Notes: generated from the sequence alone by a model not told the origin. A stretch of 64,000 nt of DNA from DATFVA01 sp963839165 (GCA_963839165.1 CAWIUG010000045.1:1-64000), one strand, 5' to 3'. Positions 28,226-38,075 are shown, counted from the first letter of the stretch. A program made the numbers and translations.

Positions 28226-28936
28226 TCACTTAGAAGTTCGGGTATGTCTTCTTCTCTCGAGGAGTGACGCCACGTACCAGCAGAGAAGCGCCCAGCTTAT
28301 ACCGGCAATCCATCCGGCAAGTACATCGGTGGGATAATGAACCCCGATATATACTCTGCTTATGCCGATAAGAAACGTTAACAAGAGGGCTACTGAGATG
28401 ATATAGATCTTTGCCTTTTTGTTCTCTTCAATCCTGCTCAGAAGAGTTGCCTGGGTCAAATACACGATGGCCGACATCATTGAATGACCACTGGGAAAAC
28501 TTAAAGATTTTTCCTCAAGGAGGTGTGTTACCACTGTCGGTCGTAATCTTCCGACCAAATCTTTCAATCCTAAAACCAGAAGTGCTCCACCGACCGTTGC
28601 AATGAGTACAAGTCCCAGCCAGTAATATTTCTTTCTAAGCAGCAGATAACCTGTTACAAATAAAGTAACCAGAACAATAACCGTCCCGCTTCCGAGAGAA
28701 GTAACATCTTCCATTGCGTTGGTCACCCAGCCTGGAAAAATGGGTGTAGAAACATCTCCGGGTTCTCTCAGTGATTTCAGTATGTAATTATCAAAATGCT
28801 GTGTTTCACCCTCAACTACTTCATCAGCGATACTAATAAATATAAGAGTACCAGCAAGTACAGTAAGAACTATAAGCAGCACCTTAACTTCTTTTAAGCC
28901 GGATTTATCTAAGAAATTCCTGAGTCCCTTCTGCAT
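28226..28936 (-). CDS. PAP2-family membrane phosphatase
   Basis: About 236 residues from the ATG at 28936; an in-frame TTG at 28972 would add 12. Several membrane segments surround the three phosphatase motifs: KDLVGRLRP, SFPSGHS and SRVYIGVHYPTDVLAGW. Such enzymes remove phosphate from lipids such as undecaprenyl pyrophosphate, phosphatidic acid or PGP at the membrane. It converges with the ClC gene and diverges from the AMP nucleosidase gene. Confidence 0.88.
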   Translation of the reverse strand: MQKGLRNFLDKSGLKEVKVLLIVLTVLAGTLIFISIADEVVEGETQHFDNYILKSLREPGDVSTPIFPGWVTNAMEDVTSLGSGTVIVLVTLFVTGYLLLRKKYYWLGLVLIATVGGALLVLGLKDLVGRLRPTVVTHLLEEKSLSFPSGHSMMSAIVYLTQATLLSRIEENKKAKIYIISVALLLTFLIGISRVYIGVHYPTDVLAGWIAGISWALLCWYVASLLERRRHTRTSK

Positions 28937-28993
28937 GAATTGTCCCGGATTTTTTTTAACTTTAATTCCCAAAGATCAATAACTACAAAATAT

Positions 28994-29830
28994 ATGAAAC
29001 GCACACAATCCTCAACCGAAAGCATCCCGCTGAAGGCCAAATCACACAAAAACTCTTTTAAAACGAAACTGGATATTGCTAAGGACTGGCTGCCGAGATA
29101 TACCGGTACAAAGATAGATGAGTTCGGTGATTACATGCTGCTTACGAATTTTCATAACTATGTATCCTCTTTCGCCGATCAATTTTCCTGCGATATACAA
29201 GGTATCGGGAAACCGATGCAGACAGCCACCAACACGAATGGACTGAGTATCATCAATTTCGGAATGGGATCTGCCAACGCCGCAACCATAATGGACCTGC
29301 TTGTTGCAAGAAATCCTAAAGGAGTATTGTTTCTTGGAAAGTGCGGGGGGTTGAAGCGCTCTACAGAAATCGGTCATTTTATACTTCCAATTGCAGCAAT
29401 AAGAGGCGAGGGGACAAGTGATGATTATATGCCGAAAGAAGTTCCGGCACTACCTTCTTTCAAACTGCACAAGTTTGTATCTGAAAAATTAATAGCCAGA
29501 AACCTTGAATACAGGACGGGTGTAGTTTATACAACAAACAGGAGGGTGTGGGAGTGGGATACTTCATTCAAGAGTTATCTTAAGAAACTTTCAACAATAG
29601 GGATTGATATGGAGACGGCAACTCTTTTTATAGTTGGACTGGTTAACCAGATCCCGCATGGGGCTTTGCTGCTGGTCTCTGACATGCCGATGGTTCCGGA
29701 GGGGATAAAAACTATGGAGTCAGACCGTATGGTTACTGAGAATTTTTCGGACCTTCATCTCCAGCTTGGAATTGAAGCTATGACAGAGATCGGGGGGAAA
29801 GGTGAACAAATAAAGCATTTCAAATATTAA
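28994..29830 (+). CDS. amn: AMP nucleosidase
   Basis: About 278 residues from the ATG at 28994; the frame runs 18 codons further up into the PAP2 leader. It cleaves AMP to adenine and ribose 5-phosphate. The nucleoside-phosphorylase fold is seen in INFGMGSANAATIMDLL, FLGKCGGL and the GIDMETATLFIVG segment with the purine-site Glu. The length and sequence fit the short Bacteroidota type, which lacks the N-terminal domain of the E. coli enzyme. Confidence 0.88.
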   Translation: MKRTQSSTESIPLKAKSHKNSFKTKLDIAKDWLPRYTGTKIDEFGDYMLLTNFHNYVSSFADQFSCDIQGIGKPMQTATNTNGLSIINFGMGSANAATIMDLLVARNPKGVLFLGKCGGLKRSTEIGHFILPIAAIRGEGTSDDYMPKEVPALPSFKLHKFVSEKLIARNLEYRTGVVYTTNRRVWEWDTSFKSYLKKLSTIGIDMETATLFIVGLVNQIPHGALLLVSDMPMVPEGIKTMESDRMVTENFSDLHLQLGIEAMTEIGGKGEQIKHFKY

Positions 29831-29878
29831 TTAAGTTTATTATTTATCCACTGATAATTTGGAAATAACGGAACTCAG

Positions 29879-31774
29879 ATGAAAAAAAGTTTACACATTA
29901 TATTACTCCTTACAGCATCTTTATTACTGCTGCAATCCTGTTCAAATGAAATTAAAATAAAAGGAAAGTTTTCTACTGAACCTCTTAAACCCAAACCGGG
30001 AGATGAGATTACAGTAGTCTATAATCCTGATAGTACAGGTTTGAATGATGCACCCCGCGTTGATCTTGTTGCCTATTTATATAGTACAGACCTTGATGGA
30101 ACAAAGCAGATTGAGATGAAGAAATCAAAAGAGGGCTGGACCGGTAAAATAAGCACTAATGATTCCACCAGGGGTGTCCTGATCAAATTTAAGAATGATG
30201 AAGATATTGATAATAACCAAAAACTAGGCTACCTGGTTAATCTATATGATGAAAAGGGGAATGTTCTGCCCGGAAGTTATGCCGGTTATGCTTCGGCTAT
30301 TTACACCTGGGGCAGCTATTATCTGGATATGGACAGAAACTTTGATTCCTCTCTTTACTATTTCAAAAAAGATTTTGACGCAAATCCGGATATTAAAAAT
30401 AATTATATGGGTCCATACCTTGGTGTTCAGACCAAACTAAATAAAGACAATGCATCTTCAATCATAATCAGAGAATTAGCGGGGTTATATTCCCACGCCC
30501 AGAATGAAAAAGACTACACCGTGCTGGCAGAGTGGTACGATAAGGCAGACATGACCAACAGGGCTGATATTTATAAGAAAATCCTTGAAGATAAATACCC
30601 TCAGAGTAAGTTTGTTCAGGGAGAGAAATACGAAACTTTTTCTAACGAACCTGATCTGAATAAAAAAATTAAAATGCTTGAAGAATTTGAGTCTGCTTAT
30701 CCTCAGAGTGAATACTTATCAAATTTTTATGATGTAATGGCTATAAACTATTTACAGAAGAATAAGTTTAACGCTCTGAAGGAATATTTTGAAAACAATA
30801 CATCCAAATTTTCTACCTACAGGTTTTATTCAATTTCTACGAAGATGCTTGAGGACCATAAATATCCCCAAATTGCTCTTGAAATTGCCAACCTGGGTGT
30901 AGAAAGGTCAAGACAAGAATTAAATAATCCTTCTGAGAAGAAACCCAAATTTCAGAGTAACGAAGAATGGAAGGAAGACCGTCAGACACTTCTGGGTATG
31001 AATCTGTATGCATCCGCAAAGGCATTATATACACTTGGAAAAATTGAAGAAGCTGAGACACCTTTAGATGAGGCGAAAAAATTAACCGAAGGGAAGGATG
31101 AGGACGTTAACCAGCTATACGCCAAAATCCTGGTTGCCAATGGTAAAAATGATGCCGCTAAGAATGAGATCGAAGGATATATTAAACAGGGAAAAGCTAC
31201 TCCTGAGATGAAATCTATGCTGAAGGAAATATATACGAAGGAGCATGGATCTTCGGCAGGGTTTGATTCCTACGTTTCTCAATTTGAATCGGTTGCAAAG
31301 CAGCTGCTTGTAGCGAAACTTGAAAAAGAGATTATGAAACATCCTGCTCCCGATTTTACTCTGGTTGACCTGAATGGACGGAAAGTTTCACTCAAATCAT
31401 TAAAAGGAAAAACCGTTGTGCTGGATTTCTGGGCGACCTGGTGCGGTCCCTGTAAGGCATCGTTCCCCGGAATGCAGAAAACAATCGAGCAGTATGCCTC
31501 AAACCACAACGTTCAGTTCCTGTTCATAAACTCCTGGGAAAATGCAGAGGATAAAAAGGAAAACGCCAAAGAATTTATCGAGAACAATAATTATCCTTTT
31601 CACGTTCTTATGGATAGCGATAATAAAGTGATTGAGGATTACAGGGTAAGCGGTATTCCTACAAAATTTATTGTTGATGGGAACGGAGATATAAGGTTTA
31701 TGAAAGTCGGGTTCTCAGGAAATACCGATCAGATGGTAGATGAAATTTCAACTATGATTTCCATGGTGAATTAG
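29879..31774 (+). CDS. TlpA-like thioredoxin lipoprotein with helical repeats
   Basis: The 631-residue protein has a lipoprotein signal ending LLLQSC (lipid cysteine near 21). Residues about 25-135 form an all-beta region, and about 140-480 form TPR-like helical repeats. A C-terminal TlpA/AhpC-TSA thioredoxin domain holds the redox motif WATWCGPCK near 520-528. It is probably a membrane-tethered thiol-disulfide reductase in the periplasm. The cis-Pro context GIPTKFIVDG fits the fold. It stands alone. Confidence 0.86.
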   Translation: MKKSLHIILLLTASLLLLQSCSNEIKIKGKFSTEPLKPKPGDEITVVYNPDSTGLNDAPRVDLVAYLYSTDLDGTKQIEMKKSKEGWTGKISTNDSTRGVLIKFKNDEDIDNNQKLGYLVNLYDEKGNVLPGSYAGYASAIYTWGSYYLDMDRNFDSSLYYFKKDFDANPDIKNNYMGPYLGVQTKLNKDNASSIIIRELAGLYSHAQNEKDYTVLAEWYDKADMTNRADIYKKILEDKYPQSKFVQGEKYETFSNEPDLNKKIKMLEEFESAYPQSEYLSNFYDVMAINYLQKNKFNALKEYFENNTSKFSTYRFYSISTKMLEDHKYPQIALEIANLGVERSRQELNNPSEKKPKFQSNEEWKEDRQTLLGMNLYASAKALYTLGKIEEAETPLDEAKKLTEGKDEDVNQLYAKILVANGKNDAAKNEIEGYIKQGKATPEMKSMLKEIYTKEHGSSAGFDSYVSQFESVAKQLLVAKLEKEIMKHPAPDFTLVDLNGRKVSLKSLKGKTVVLDFWATWCGPCKASFPGMQKTIEQYASNHNVQFLFINSWENAEDKKENAKEFIENNNYPFHVLMDSDNKVIEDYRVSGIPTKFIVDGNGDIRFMKVGFSGNTDQMVDEISTMISMVN

Positions 31775-31777
31775 CAA

Positions 31778-31879
31778 TTAAGGCACAGGGCATACCCCGT
31801 TGCCCATCTGGTATATAAAGGCTGCTATGATCGCAGTGATTACCACGACCTTTATGAAAATGATAATTCCTTTCTTCAT
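31778..31879 (-). CDS. Possible 33-residue membrane peptide
   Basis: An ATG at 31879 opens a frame that ends in TAA at 31780-31778. It begins MKKGIIIFIKVVVITAIIAA and ends in a short Cys/Pro tail, so it would be one membrane helix with a basic start. There is no clear ribosome site. The composition is coding-like and the reading runs against the neighbouring + strand gene. It may be chance. Confidence 0.3.
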   Translation of the reverse strand: MKKGIIIFIKVVVITAIIAAFIYQMGNGVCPVP

Positions 31880-31914
31880 AACTATTTGAACCAGCCTTAA
31901 CTAAAAAAGTTTCA

Positions 31915-31940
31915 TAAAAAAGGCTGCCAAACGGCAGCCT
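31915..31940 (-). terminator. Intrinsic terminator of the minus-strand Rossmann gene
   Basis: Read on the minus strand, AGGCTGCC, a GTTT loop and GGCAGCCT (31940-31921) are followed by a run of T (31920-31916). The stem is a perfect 8 bp. It lies 26 bases past the stop of the gene at 31966. Confidence 0.85.
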
Positions 31941-31965
31941 TTCAGAATTAACAAAATAAAAAATA

Positions 31966-33666
31966 TTATGATTTCATTCTGTGTCCGTGTTCCTCGTGAA
32001 TGAAGAGCCAGCTGCAGATCTTACCAATATTTATATCTTCAAAATTATCCCAGTATTCTTTCGTACGCACATGCTGTGAGCTTGTATTGAATTCCGAAAT
32101 AGTATTAGCTTCTTCTATAAGATCCCTTAGTCTGTCCTGCCATTTTTTCATATTATTTACCCTAAGGTCAACCCATCCTTCATTAGCCCACGTATTTATA
32201 TTCTTTTCATTTATATCTACAACGTTCTCACCTCTGAAAGCGGGAATCTTTATAATGCTGCCGCGAAGAAGCGAATCGCCATTCGGCAGAAGGATCGGGA
32301 TCCCCACAGCCAGCATTTCATTACGAAGCTTATCATCACCGGCAATAATATCGAGACAATGCCTGGAAAGCTCATCAGGGTCTTTATCAATTATATCCTG
32401 CATGGTTTTATTAAACAAGCGCAGCAAGTGTATCTCATACAGGAGCTTTGAGAGGCGGGGAGGACCCAGCAATTCAAAAGCTATACTATGGTTTCCATGC
32501 TTCTTTTCAAGTTCAGCAAGCTTCTTAACAGCCATATGCTGCATATATCCCGCACGGTATGTAGGTTCCAGTGTGGCGTGATCAAGCGAACTTACAATAT
32601 CGTGACCGGTATTTCCTCCCTGTATCTCAAAAATAGCAACGTCTGCAATTTCCTCAGGTGTAACAAATTCCATCTGCTTCTGGGCAGTAATGGTTTCAAA
32701 TTCACCACGTGAGAAAATCCCGTTCTCACCGGTATCAATAAATACCGATTTAAGAGTTTCACCTGTTAATGGATAGTTAACATCAGAACAGATCTGGAAT
32801 TTGTCTTTAAGCGGGATTGCCCGGGTAACAGGAATATCCGCGAGTTCAATAGGTTTGCCTTTCCTTTTAATTTCACCGAACTCAATCCGTTTCCATGCTA
32901 TGGCTGCTGTAGGTTTGATTTCTTTCGTGATAGGTCCTTCCGGAGTTCTTCCCATCAGGAAGAGCAGCAGGGTATGCGCGCCCGCGATTGATGATTTACT
33001 TAAAAGTACCCGTGAAGGTTTCTCTTCACTATGTGTATAAGGAATGTTAAGACCCATGCCTCCTGTGCCGCTGGTTCCTATTTTCAGATATACCTTAGTT
33101 CCAATTTCACTCATTGAACTGTACAGCAGCTGAACGTGCCTGATCAACTGAGGAATATACTCAGTACAGAGAAGCTTCTCCGTTTCCTCAACAATCATTT
33201 TATAATCTGCTTTTAAGTTGATAGCCCTTTTTATATTTCTATAGGTTGTATAAACATCCTGATATGCTATAGCAGTTGCCGTATTAATCGCATCAATCAC
33301 TATATCCGGTTTATATTCGGTGAGCAGGTGGTAAACAGATGAATTGTGGAGGATCTCATCATTCAATTCCTCCATTATATCCGACATCAGTATTTTTCTT
33401 TTTGAAGGATCATCAAGTATTTCCTGTCTGCTTAATTCCTTGAATTCATTTCTAACGAATATATCGCCGCCCCATGCGGCAAACAATTCTTTATCTTTAT
33501 CAGGGAATTCCTTCCTGTGTTTCTCAACAGCTTCCTGTGCTTCAGATAATTTTAAAGAGGAGATAACTATTCTCTTTGGATTTTCGGAAACAAGCTTTCT
33601 TATTAGTGCGCTGCCAACCAATCCCCAGCCGCCTAATACAAGTATAGTTTTATTCTGTAGCTCCAT
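31966..33666 (-). CDS. Unrecognised protein with an N-terminal Rossmann domain
   Basis: The 566-residue protein begins ILVLGGWGLVGSALIRKL (about 8-25), the NAD(P)-binding loop of the extended SDR type, followed by KPDIVIDAINTATAIAY near 115 and a YSSMSEIGTKVYLKIGTSGTGGMG segment in place of the usual YxxxK. The second half (about 330-566) has no domain that I know; it is rich in charged helices. The oxidoreductase or epimerase substrate is unknown. It is transcribed alone, with its own terminator, against its neighbours. Confidence 0.6.
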   Translation of the reverse strand: MELQNKTILVLGGWGLVGSALIRKLVSENPKRIVISSLKLSEAQEAVEKHRKEFPDKDKELFAAWGGDIFVRNEFKELSRQEILDDPSKRKILMSDIMEELNDEILHNSSVYHLLTEYKPDIVIDAINTATAIAYQDVYTTYRNIKRAINLKADYKMIVEETEKLLCTEYIPQLIRHVQLLYSSMSEIGTKVYLKIGTSGTGGMGLNIPYTHSEEKPSRVLLSKSSIAGAHTLLLFLMGRTPEGPITKEIKPTAAIAWKRIEFGEIKRKGKPIELADIPVTRAIPLKDKFQICSDVNYPLTGETLKSVFIDTGENGIFSRGEFETITAQKQMEFVTPEEIADVAIFEIQGGNTGHDIVSSLDHATLEPTYRAGYMQHMAVKKLAELEKKHGNHSIAFELLGPPRLSKLLYEIHLLRLFNKTMQDIIDKDPDELSRHCLDIIAGDDKLRNEMLAVGIPILLPNGDSLLRGSIIKIPAFRGENVVDINEKNINTWANEGWVDLRVNNMKKWQDRLRDLIEEANTISEFNTSSQHVRTKEYWDNFEDINIGKICSWLFIHEEHGHRMKS

Positions 33667-33914
33667 TATAAAATCCCCGTAAAAATTGAAAAATAAATCG
33701 TTTTCAAACTTAAGCTAAAGTGTATTGCAAGGCAATCTAATTATCTTTAAAAATGAAAAGCCTTCTTATGCAGGACGTAATTTTATGTATTGGCTGTCAT
33801 ACCTCGCGTGACAGTTATTTATTTAATACTGATATAATTGATTAACTTGAGAGGGAATGTTAAATTTAAAATTCATTTTGCAATCATTTGAAATAGAAGG
33901 AATTAAGGCGGATA
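33667..33914. other. Divergent intergenic region
   Basis: It separates two divergent genes and should hold promoters for both. CTGTCA and TGACAG form an inverted repeat near 33798-33820. I see no convincing promoter boxes. Confidence 0.35.
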
Positions 33915-34385
33915 ATGAAAGTTTCTGAACTATTAACTCCGGGTGTGATCATATCCGATCTCAAAGGGAATAAAAAAGAAGAAGTAATAAATGAGCTGAT
34001 AGATCTATTTAAGGATGACAGCAGGGTACAGGACATCGAAAAGGTAAGATCCTCAGTTCTCGACAGGGAGAAAATAATGTCGACCGGGGTCGGGAAAGGA
34101 TTTGCTATTCCTCACGGAAAGACAAACTCAATCTCTGATATTGTTGCTGCCTTTGGAAAAACCAGAAACGATGTTGACTATGATGCACTCGACAATCAGC
34201 CGGTACACCTGGTCTTCCTTCTGGTAGGCAAAGACAACCTTGTGAGCAAACATATCAAGCTCTTAAGTCGTATATCAAGGATGATGAATAAAGATGATTT
34301 CAGGAACAGACTTCTCGAAGCCGGCACAGTTGAAGAAATACTTGATATTTTTCATAAAGAAGAAGAAAATTATTTCGAAGTTTAG
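33915..34385 (+). CDS. PTS EIIA (PtsN-like) protein
   Basis: The 156-residue protein is one PTS_EIIA type-2 domain. The phosphorylated His is H67 in FAIPHGKT; the HLVFLLVGK strand and the KHIKLLSRISRMM helix are typical. No sugar permease is near, so this is more likely a nitrogen-PTS-type regulator than a transporter part. It precedes hisS by 42 bases. Confidence 0.82.
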   Translation: MKVSELLTPGVIISDLKGNKKEEVINELIDLFKDDSRVQDIEKVRSSVLDREKIMSTGVGKGFAIPHGKTNSISDIVAAFGKTRNDVDYDALDNQPVHLVFLLVGKDNLVSKHIKLLSRISRMMNKDDFRNRLLEAGTVEEILDIFHKEEENYFEV

Positions 34386-34427
34386 AACTTCCGTTTAACA
34401 TCTCTTGAAAGGATCATTTCTGTCCCT

Positions 34428-35687
34428 ATGATAAAAGCAATAACCGGCACTAAAGATTTACTGTACCCTGAAACGCTGAAGTGGAAATACCTGGAAGACA
34501 CGGTTACACGCATACTCAGAAACTTCAATTATAAAGAAATAAGAACACCCGTATTTGAAGAAACTGCCCTCTTTGCCCGCGGTATTGGAGAAGAGACTGA
34601 CATCGTGGGGAAGGAAATGTACACCTTTGTTGATAGAAGCGAAACCAGCGTTACCCTGAAACCAGAAATGACCGCCGCTGTTGTAAGAGCTTTCATAGAA
34701 CATTCCCTTGGCAAACAACAGCCGCTTTCAAAGCTATTTTATATCTCCCCGATGTTCCGGCAGGAACGGCCGCAGGCAGGCAGGTTAAGACAATTCCACC
34801 AGTTCGGTGCTGAAGCCATTGGAAGTGTTTCTCCGATGCTGGATGTAGAGATGATCCAGATGGTTTACGATATCCTTCGCTCGCTGGGACTCTCAGACCT
34901 CACAGTAAAAATTAACTCACTTGGTATACCGGAATCAAGAGAAGCTTATAAGCTGAAACTCCGCGAATATCTGAGTGATAAAAAAGAGAAGTTATCTGAG
35001 GACAGCCGCAAAAGATATGATAAAAATATTCTCAGGATATTCGATAGTAAAATTGAATCAGACCAGAAACTGCTTGAAGAAGCCCCTCTGCTTCTTGAAC
35101 ACCTTGACAGGGAAAGCATCCAGGATTTCGATCTTGTTAAAAGTTTGCTCAGGCAGGCCGATATTCCTTTTGAGGTTGATCCTAAGTTAGTCAGGGGTCT
35201 CGATTACTACACACGAACAACCTTTGAAATAGTAAGCGGAAGTGTTGGTTCACAAAGCGCGCTTTGCGGGGGAGGAAGGTACGACCTTCTGATTGAGCAG
35301 CTTGGCGGGGCGCCTACACCCGGAGTAGGATTTGCAGCCGGAATGGAGAGGATCCTGCTTGCCTGTGAAAATGAAAATACCTTGAAAATTCCTGATGACA
35401 GGTTAGATCTCTATATTGTGAGGATTGACAAAGAATTGACTTCCGAAGTTTTTGAGATTGCGGTAAATTCACGACGTGCAGGTCTATCTGTAGACTTCGA
35501 TTACCTTGACAGAAGTGTAAAAGCTCAGATGAGAGAAGCCAACAAGCTCAACACGAGGTATGTGCTGTTTATCGGCGGTGAAGAGCATCAGAAGGGACAG
35601 GCAAACCTTAAAAATATGAACACAGGTGAACAACAGCTGGTTAGTCTTGACGATAAAGAAATTTTAGCGAAAACTGTGAAGAAATAA
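34428..35687 (+). CDS. hisS: Histidyl-tRNA synthetase
   Basis: The 419-residue class II synthetase charges tRNA-His. It shows motif 2 (MFRQERPQAGRLRQFHQFGAE near 106-126), the histidine-binding GLDYYTRTTFEIV (near 257-269), motif 3 with GVGFAAGMERI, and a C-terminal anticodon-binding domain (about 325-419). The start gives the usual IKAITGTKDLLYPE beginning. The stop overlaps the next ATG by one base. Confidence 0.97.
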   Translation: MIKAITGTKDLLYPETLKWKYLEDTVTRILRNFNYKEIRTPVFEETALFARGIGEETDIVGKEMYTFVDRSETSVTLKPEMTAAVVRAFIEHSLGKQQPLSKLFYISPMFRQERPQAGRLRQFHQFGAEAIGSVSPMLDVEMIQMVYDILRSLGLSDLTVKINSLGIPESREAYKLKLREYLSDKKEKLSEDSRKRYDKNILRIFDSKIESDQKLLEEAPLLLEHLDRESIQDFDLVKSLLRQADIPFEVDPKLVRGLDYYTRTTFEIVSGSVGSQSALCGGGRYDLLIEQLGGAPTPGVGFAAGMERILLACENENTLKIPDDRLDLYIVRIDKELTSEVFEIAVNSRRAGLSVDFDYLDRSVKAQMREANKLNTRYVLFIGGEEHQKGQANLKNMNTGEQQLVSLDDKEILAKTVKK

Positions 35688-36196
35688 TGCCCCTTAAAAA
35701 GCCAAAATCTGTTCCTGAGATACCAAAAACGAGGAAAAAGACTACCGAACAATTAAAGGAAAATGTACCATCATTTAAAAAAGAGGGAATAGAGTATCAT
35801 TGCAGAATTTACTTCTCCTTTAATCCTTCAAAAAAAATTCAGCAATATGCTGTTGAACTTGAAACAACCAGGCTGTTTTCAGTGTTAAACTATCAATTAT
35901 CTTTAACGAGCAATAAAACAAAGAATATTATTGATATAAGTGTGCTGGGACTTAAATCCACAAATAGCTACACAAACGAACCAGGACCTGCAACGGGTGT
36001 ACTTTATTTTGATGAGTTATACGGCAGACACACCATAAATATAATAAAGCAGGATGGAAGTATTAATTCTGTAGTGCTCGAATTTAATGTCTTTAAGAAA
36101 AGCATTGAGCTTATATCAGAATCTGTTCCAGCGAAAGAAAACAACAGCAGGTTCTGTACTTTCAAGATCGCTGAAGAAAAATTTACATTTGCCTGA
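35687..36196 (+). CDS. Unrecognised protein between hisS and lgt
   Basis: The 169-residue protein has a Lys/Pro-rich basic N-terminus (residues 1-30), no signal peptide, then a beta-rich region of about 130 residues (YHCRIYFSFNPSKKIQQYAVEL and others). No family is recognised. Overlap with the hisS stop and only 14 bases to lgt show that it belongs to the operon. It is probably cytoplasmic. Confidence 0.6.
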   Translation: MPLKKPKSVPEIPKTRKKTTEQLKENVPSFKKEGIEYHCRIYFSFNPSKKIQQYAVELETTRLFSVLNYQLSLTSNKTKNIIDISVLGLKSTNSYTNEPGPATGVLYFDELYGRHTINIIKQDGSINSVVLEFNVFKKSIELISESVPAKENNSRFCTFKIAEEKFTFA

Positions 36197-36210
36197 AAGG
36201 TTATAAACAG

Positions 36211-37083
36211 ATGTATCCGGAATTATTTAAAATAGGTCCTTTTACCGTATACAGTTACGGACTGATGCTGGGAATAGCATTCATCGTTGCCAGTTATATA
36301 CTTACCAAAGAATTTGAACGAAGGAAACTTAATCCCAATCTTGCAACCGAGATTACATTGCTTGCAATTGTATTCGGAATTATCGGCAGCAAGTTGTTTC
36401 ACCTGTTTGAAAACTGGGATGCTTTCCTGAATGACCCCATAGGAATGGCTTTTTCTCCGGGAGGATTAACTTTTTACGGGGGACTGATCCTGGCTACGCT
36501 GGCAATCTGGCTGTACGTAAGAAGAAAAAAAATTCCTTTCCTTGTAATTGCTGATGCCGCTTCACCATCTTTAATTCTGGCATATGGAATTGGAAGGATC
36601 GGCTGTCACCTTGCGGGTGACGGTGATTATGGCATTCCCACGAACCTTCCCTGGGGAACCGATTACGCTAATGGTACAGTTCCTCCATCTGTTATGTTCA
36701 GAGGGACTGATATAGCAAAACATTTTCCTAACGGCATCGTACCTGATCATACACTGCTGCATCCCACTCCCATTTATGAGTTTATTGCAACGGTTATAAT
36801 ATTTGCAATTCTTTGGAAGATGCGGAAAAAAGACTGGAACGATGGAAAAATATTTATGGCCTATCTTATCTTCGCGGGAGTCGAAAGATTTTTAGTGGAA
36901 ATCATCAGGCTTAATCCCAGGATCCTTTTCGGGTTAACTGAGGCTCAACTCATCTCGGTTTTAATGGTTGTTATCGGAACTGCAGGTTTTATTTATCTGA
37001 CGAAACGCAACAAACCTAAATTTGTCCCTGTTCCTGAGAAAGCGACGGGTAAAAAGAAACCTGTTAAAGAGGTTTCAACTTAA
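36211..37083 (+). CDS. lgt: Prolipoprotein diacylglyceryl transferase
   Basis: The 290-residue integral membrane enzyme adds the diacylglyceryl group to the lipobox cysteine of prolipoproteins. The signature GRIGCHLAGDGDYG lies near 130-143, with FYGGLILA near 88-95 and a late ERFLVEIIRLNPR segment. Seven or so membrane helices are visible. The Lys-rich C-terminal tail is cytoplasmic. Its products are abundant here (8920, 18498, 29879, 38076). The stop overlaps rlmB. Confidence 0.94.
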   Translation: MYPELFKIGPFTVYSYGLMLGIAFIVASYILTKEFERRKLNPNLATEITLLAIVFGIIGSKLFHLFENWDAFLNDPIGMAFSPGGLTFYGGLILATLAIWLYVRRKKIPFLVIADAASPSLILAYGIGRIGCHLAGDGDYGIPTNLPWGTDYANGTVPPSVMFRGTDIAKHFPNGIVPDHTLLHPTPIYEFIATVIIFAILWKMRKKDWNDGKIFMAYLIFAGVERFLVEIIRLNPRILFGLTEAQLISVLMVVIGTAGFIYLTKRNKPKFVPVPEKATGKKKPVKEVST

Positions 37084-37814
37084 TGAGTCTGATCGTAGGC
37101 CGAAAACCTGTTCTCGAAGCAATCAACTCGGGTGAAAATATAGAACAGGTTTATATATTATTCGGACAAAAAGGCGGAATTGTAGACGCAATTCGAATTG
37201 CCGCAAAGAAAAAAGGGATAAAAGTAAACCAGGTAACTCCCGAAAAATTCAGAGCGCTCACCGATCACCCGAATACCCAGGGAATAGCTGCCAGAAAATC
37301 ATCCCAAAAGTTTTTTGAAGTAGAAGAATTGATATCCCTGGCGAAAAGGAAAAAATATCCGTTACTATTACTACTTGATTCAATTCAGGATACCCACAAC
37401 CTTGGGGCCATAATCAGAACCGCGGAGTGCTCGGATGTTGACGGGGTGATATTAACAAGGCACAACAGTGCACCTGTTAATGAAACAGTAGTAAAGACAT
37501 CAGCTGGTGCTACAGAACATCTTAAGATCGCTATGGTCAATAATCTCGTTCAGGTGATAAAAGAACTTAAGGAGAATGGTTTCTGGATTATAGGTTCAAC
37601 TTTAGAAAATTCAAAACCTTATATCCAAGTCGATTATAAAATACCTGCCGCAGTTATAGTGGGAAATGAAGAAAAGGGGATCAGGAGGCTAACAGCTGAA
37701 AACTGCGATATCCTTGTCAATATTCCAATGAAGGGAAAAATTCAATCCTTAAACGTATCGGTGGCCGCGGGTGTGCTGCTGTTTGAGATTCTCCGCCAGC
37801 GGACAGCCGAATAA
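37083..37814 (+). CDS. rlmB: 23S rRNA (guanosine-2'-O-) methyltransferase, RlmB type
   Basis: The 243-residue SpoU-family enzyme has an N-terminal substrate-binding domain (GRKPVLEAINSGENIEQVYI) and the trefoil-knot SAM domain with LLLDSIQDTHNLGAIIRTAE, VIVGNEEKGI and IPMKGKIQSLNVSVAAGVLLFE. It probably methylates G2251 of 23S rRNA; other SpoU enzymes are close, so the exact base is inferred. It is the last gene of the hisS-lgt operon. Confidence 0.9.
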   Translation: MSLIVGRKPVLEAINSGENIEQVYILFGQKGGIVDAIRIAAKKKGIKVNQVTPEKFRALTDHPNTQGIAARKSSQKFFEVEELISLAKRKKYPLLLLLDSIQDTHNLGAIIRTAECSDVDGVILTRHNSAPVNETVVKTSAGATEHLKIAMVNNLVQVIKELKENGFWIIGSTLENSKPYIQVDYKIPAAVIVGNEEKGIRRLTAENCDILVNIPMKGKIQSLNVSVAAGVLLFEILRQRTAE

Positions 37815-38075
37815 CCTTTGACTCTCACCCTATAATTCCTTAAAATTCATTCAGAAAGTTAATAGCGGGGACCAACTTCATAGATTGTGGATGGGGTTAT
37901 ATGTCCGAGGATTACGCATTTGCAGGCTATTTGATTCTTTGGTTCAGGATCCCGGTCTCACTTTAATTACGTAGATATCTCCTTCCGCAGATCTTTTACA
38001 TTATTTTGACATTTTTTTGACAATGCAGGAATTTCATTTCAGTAAAATTAGGGTAAAGATTAAAGGAGTTTTGAA

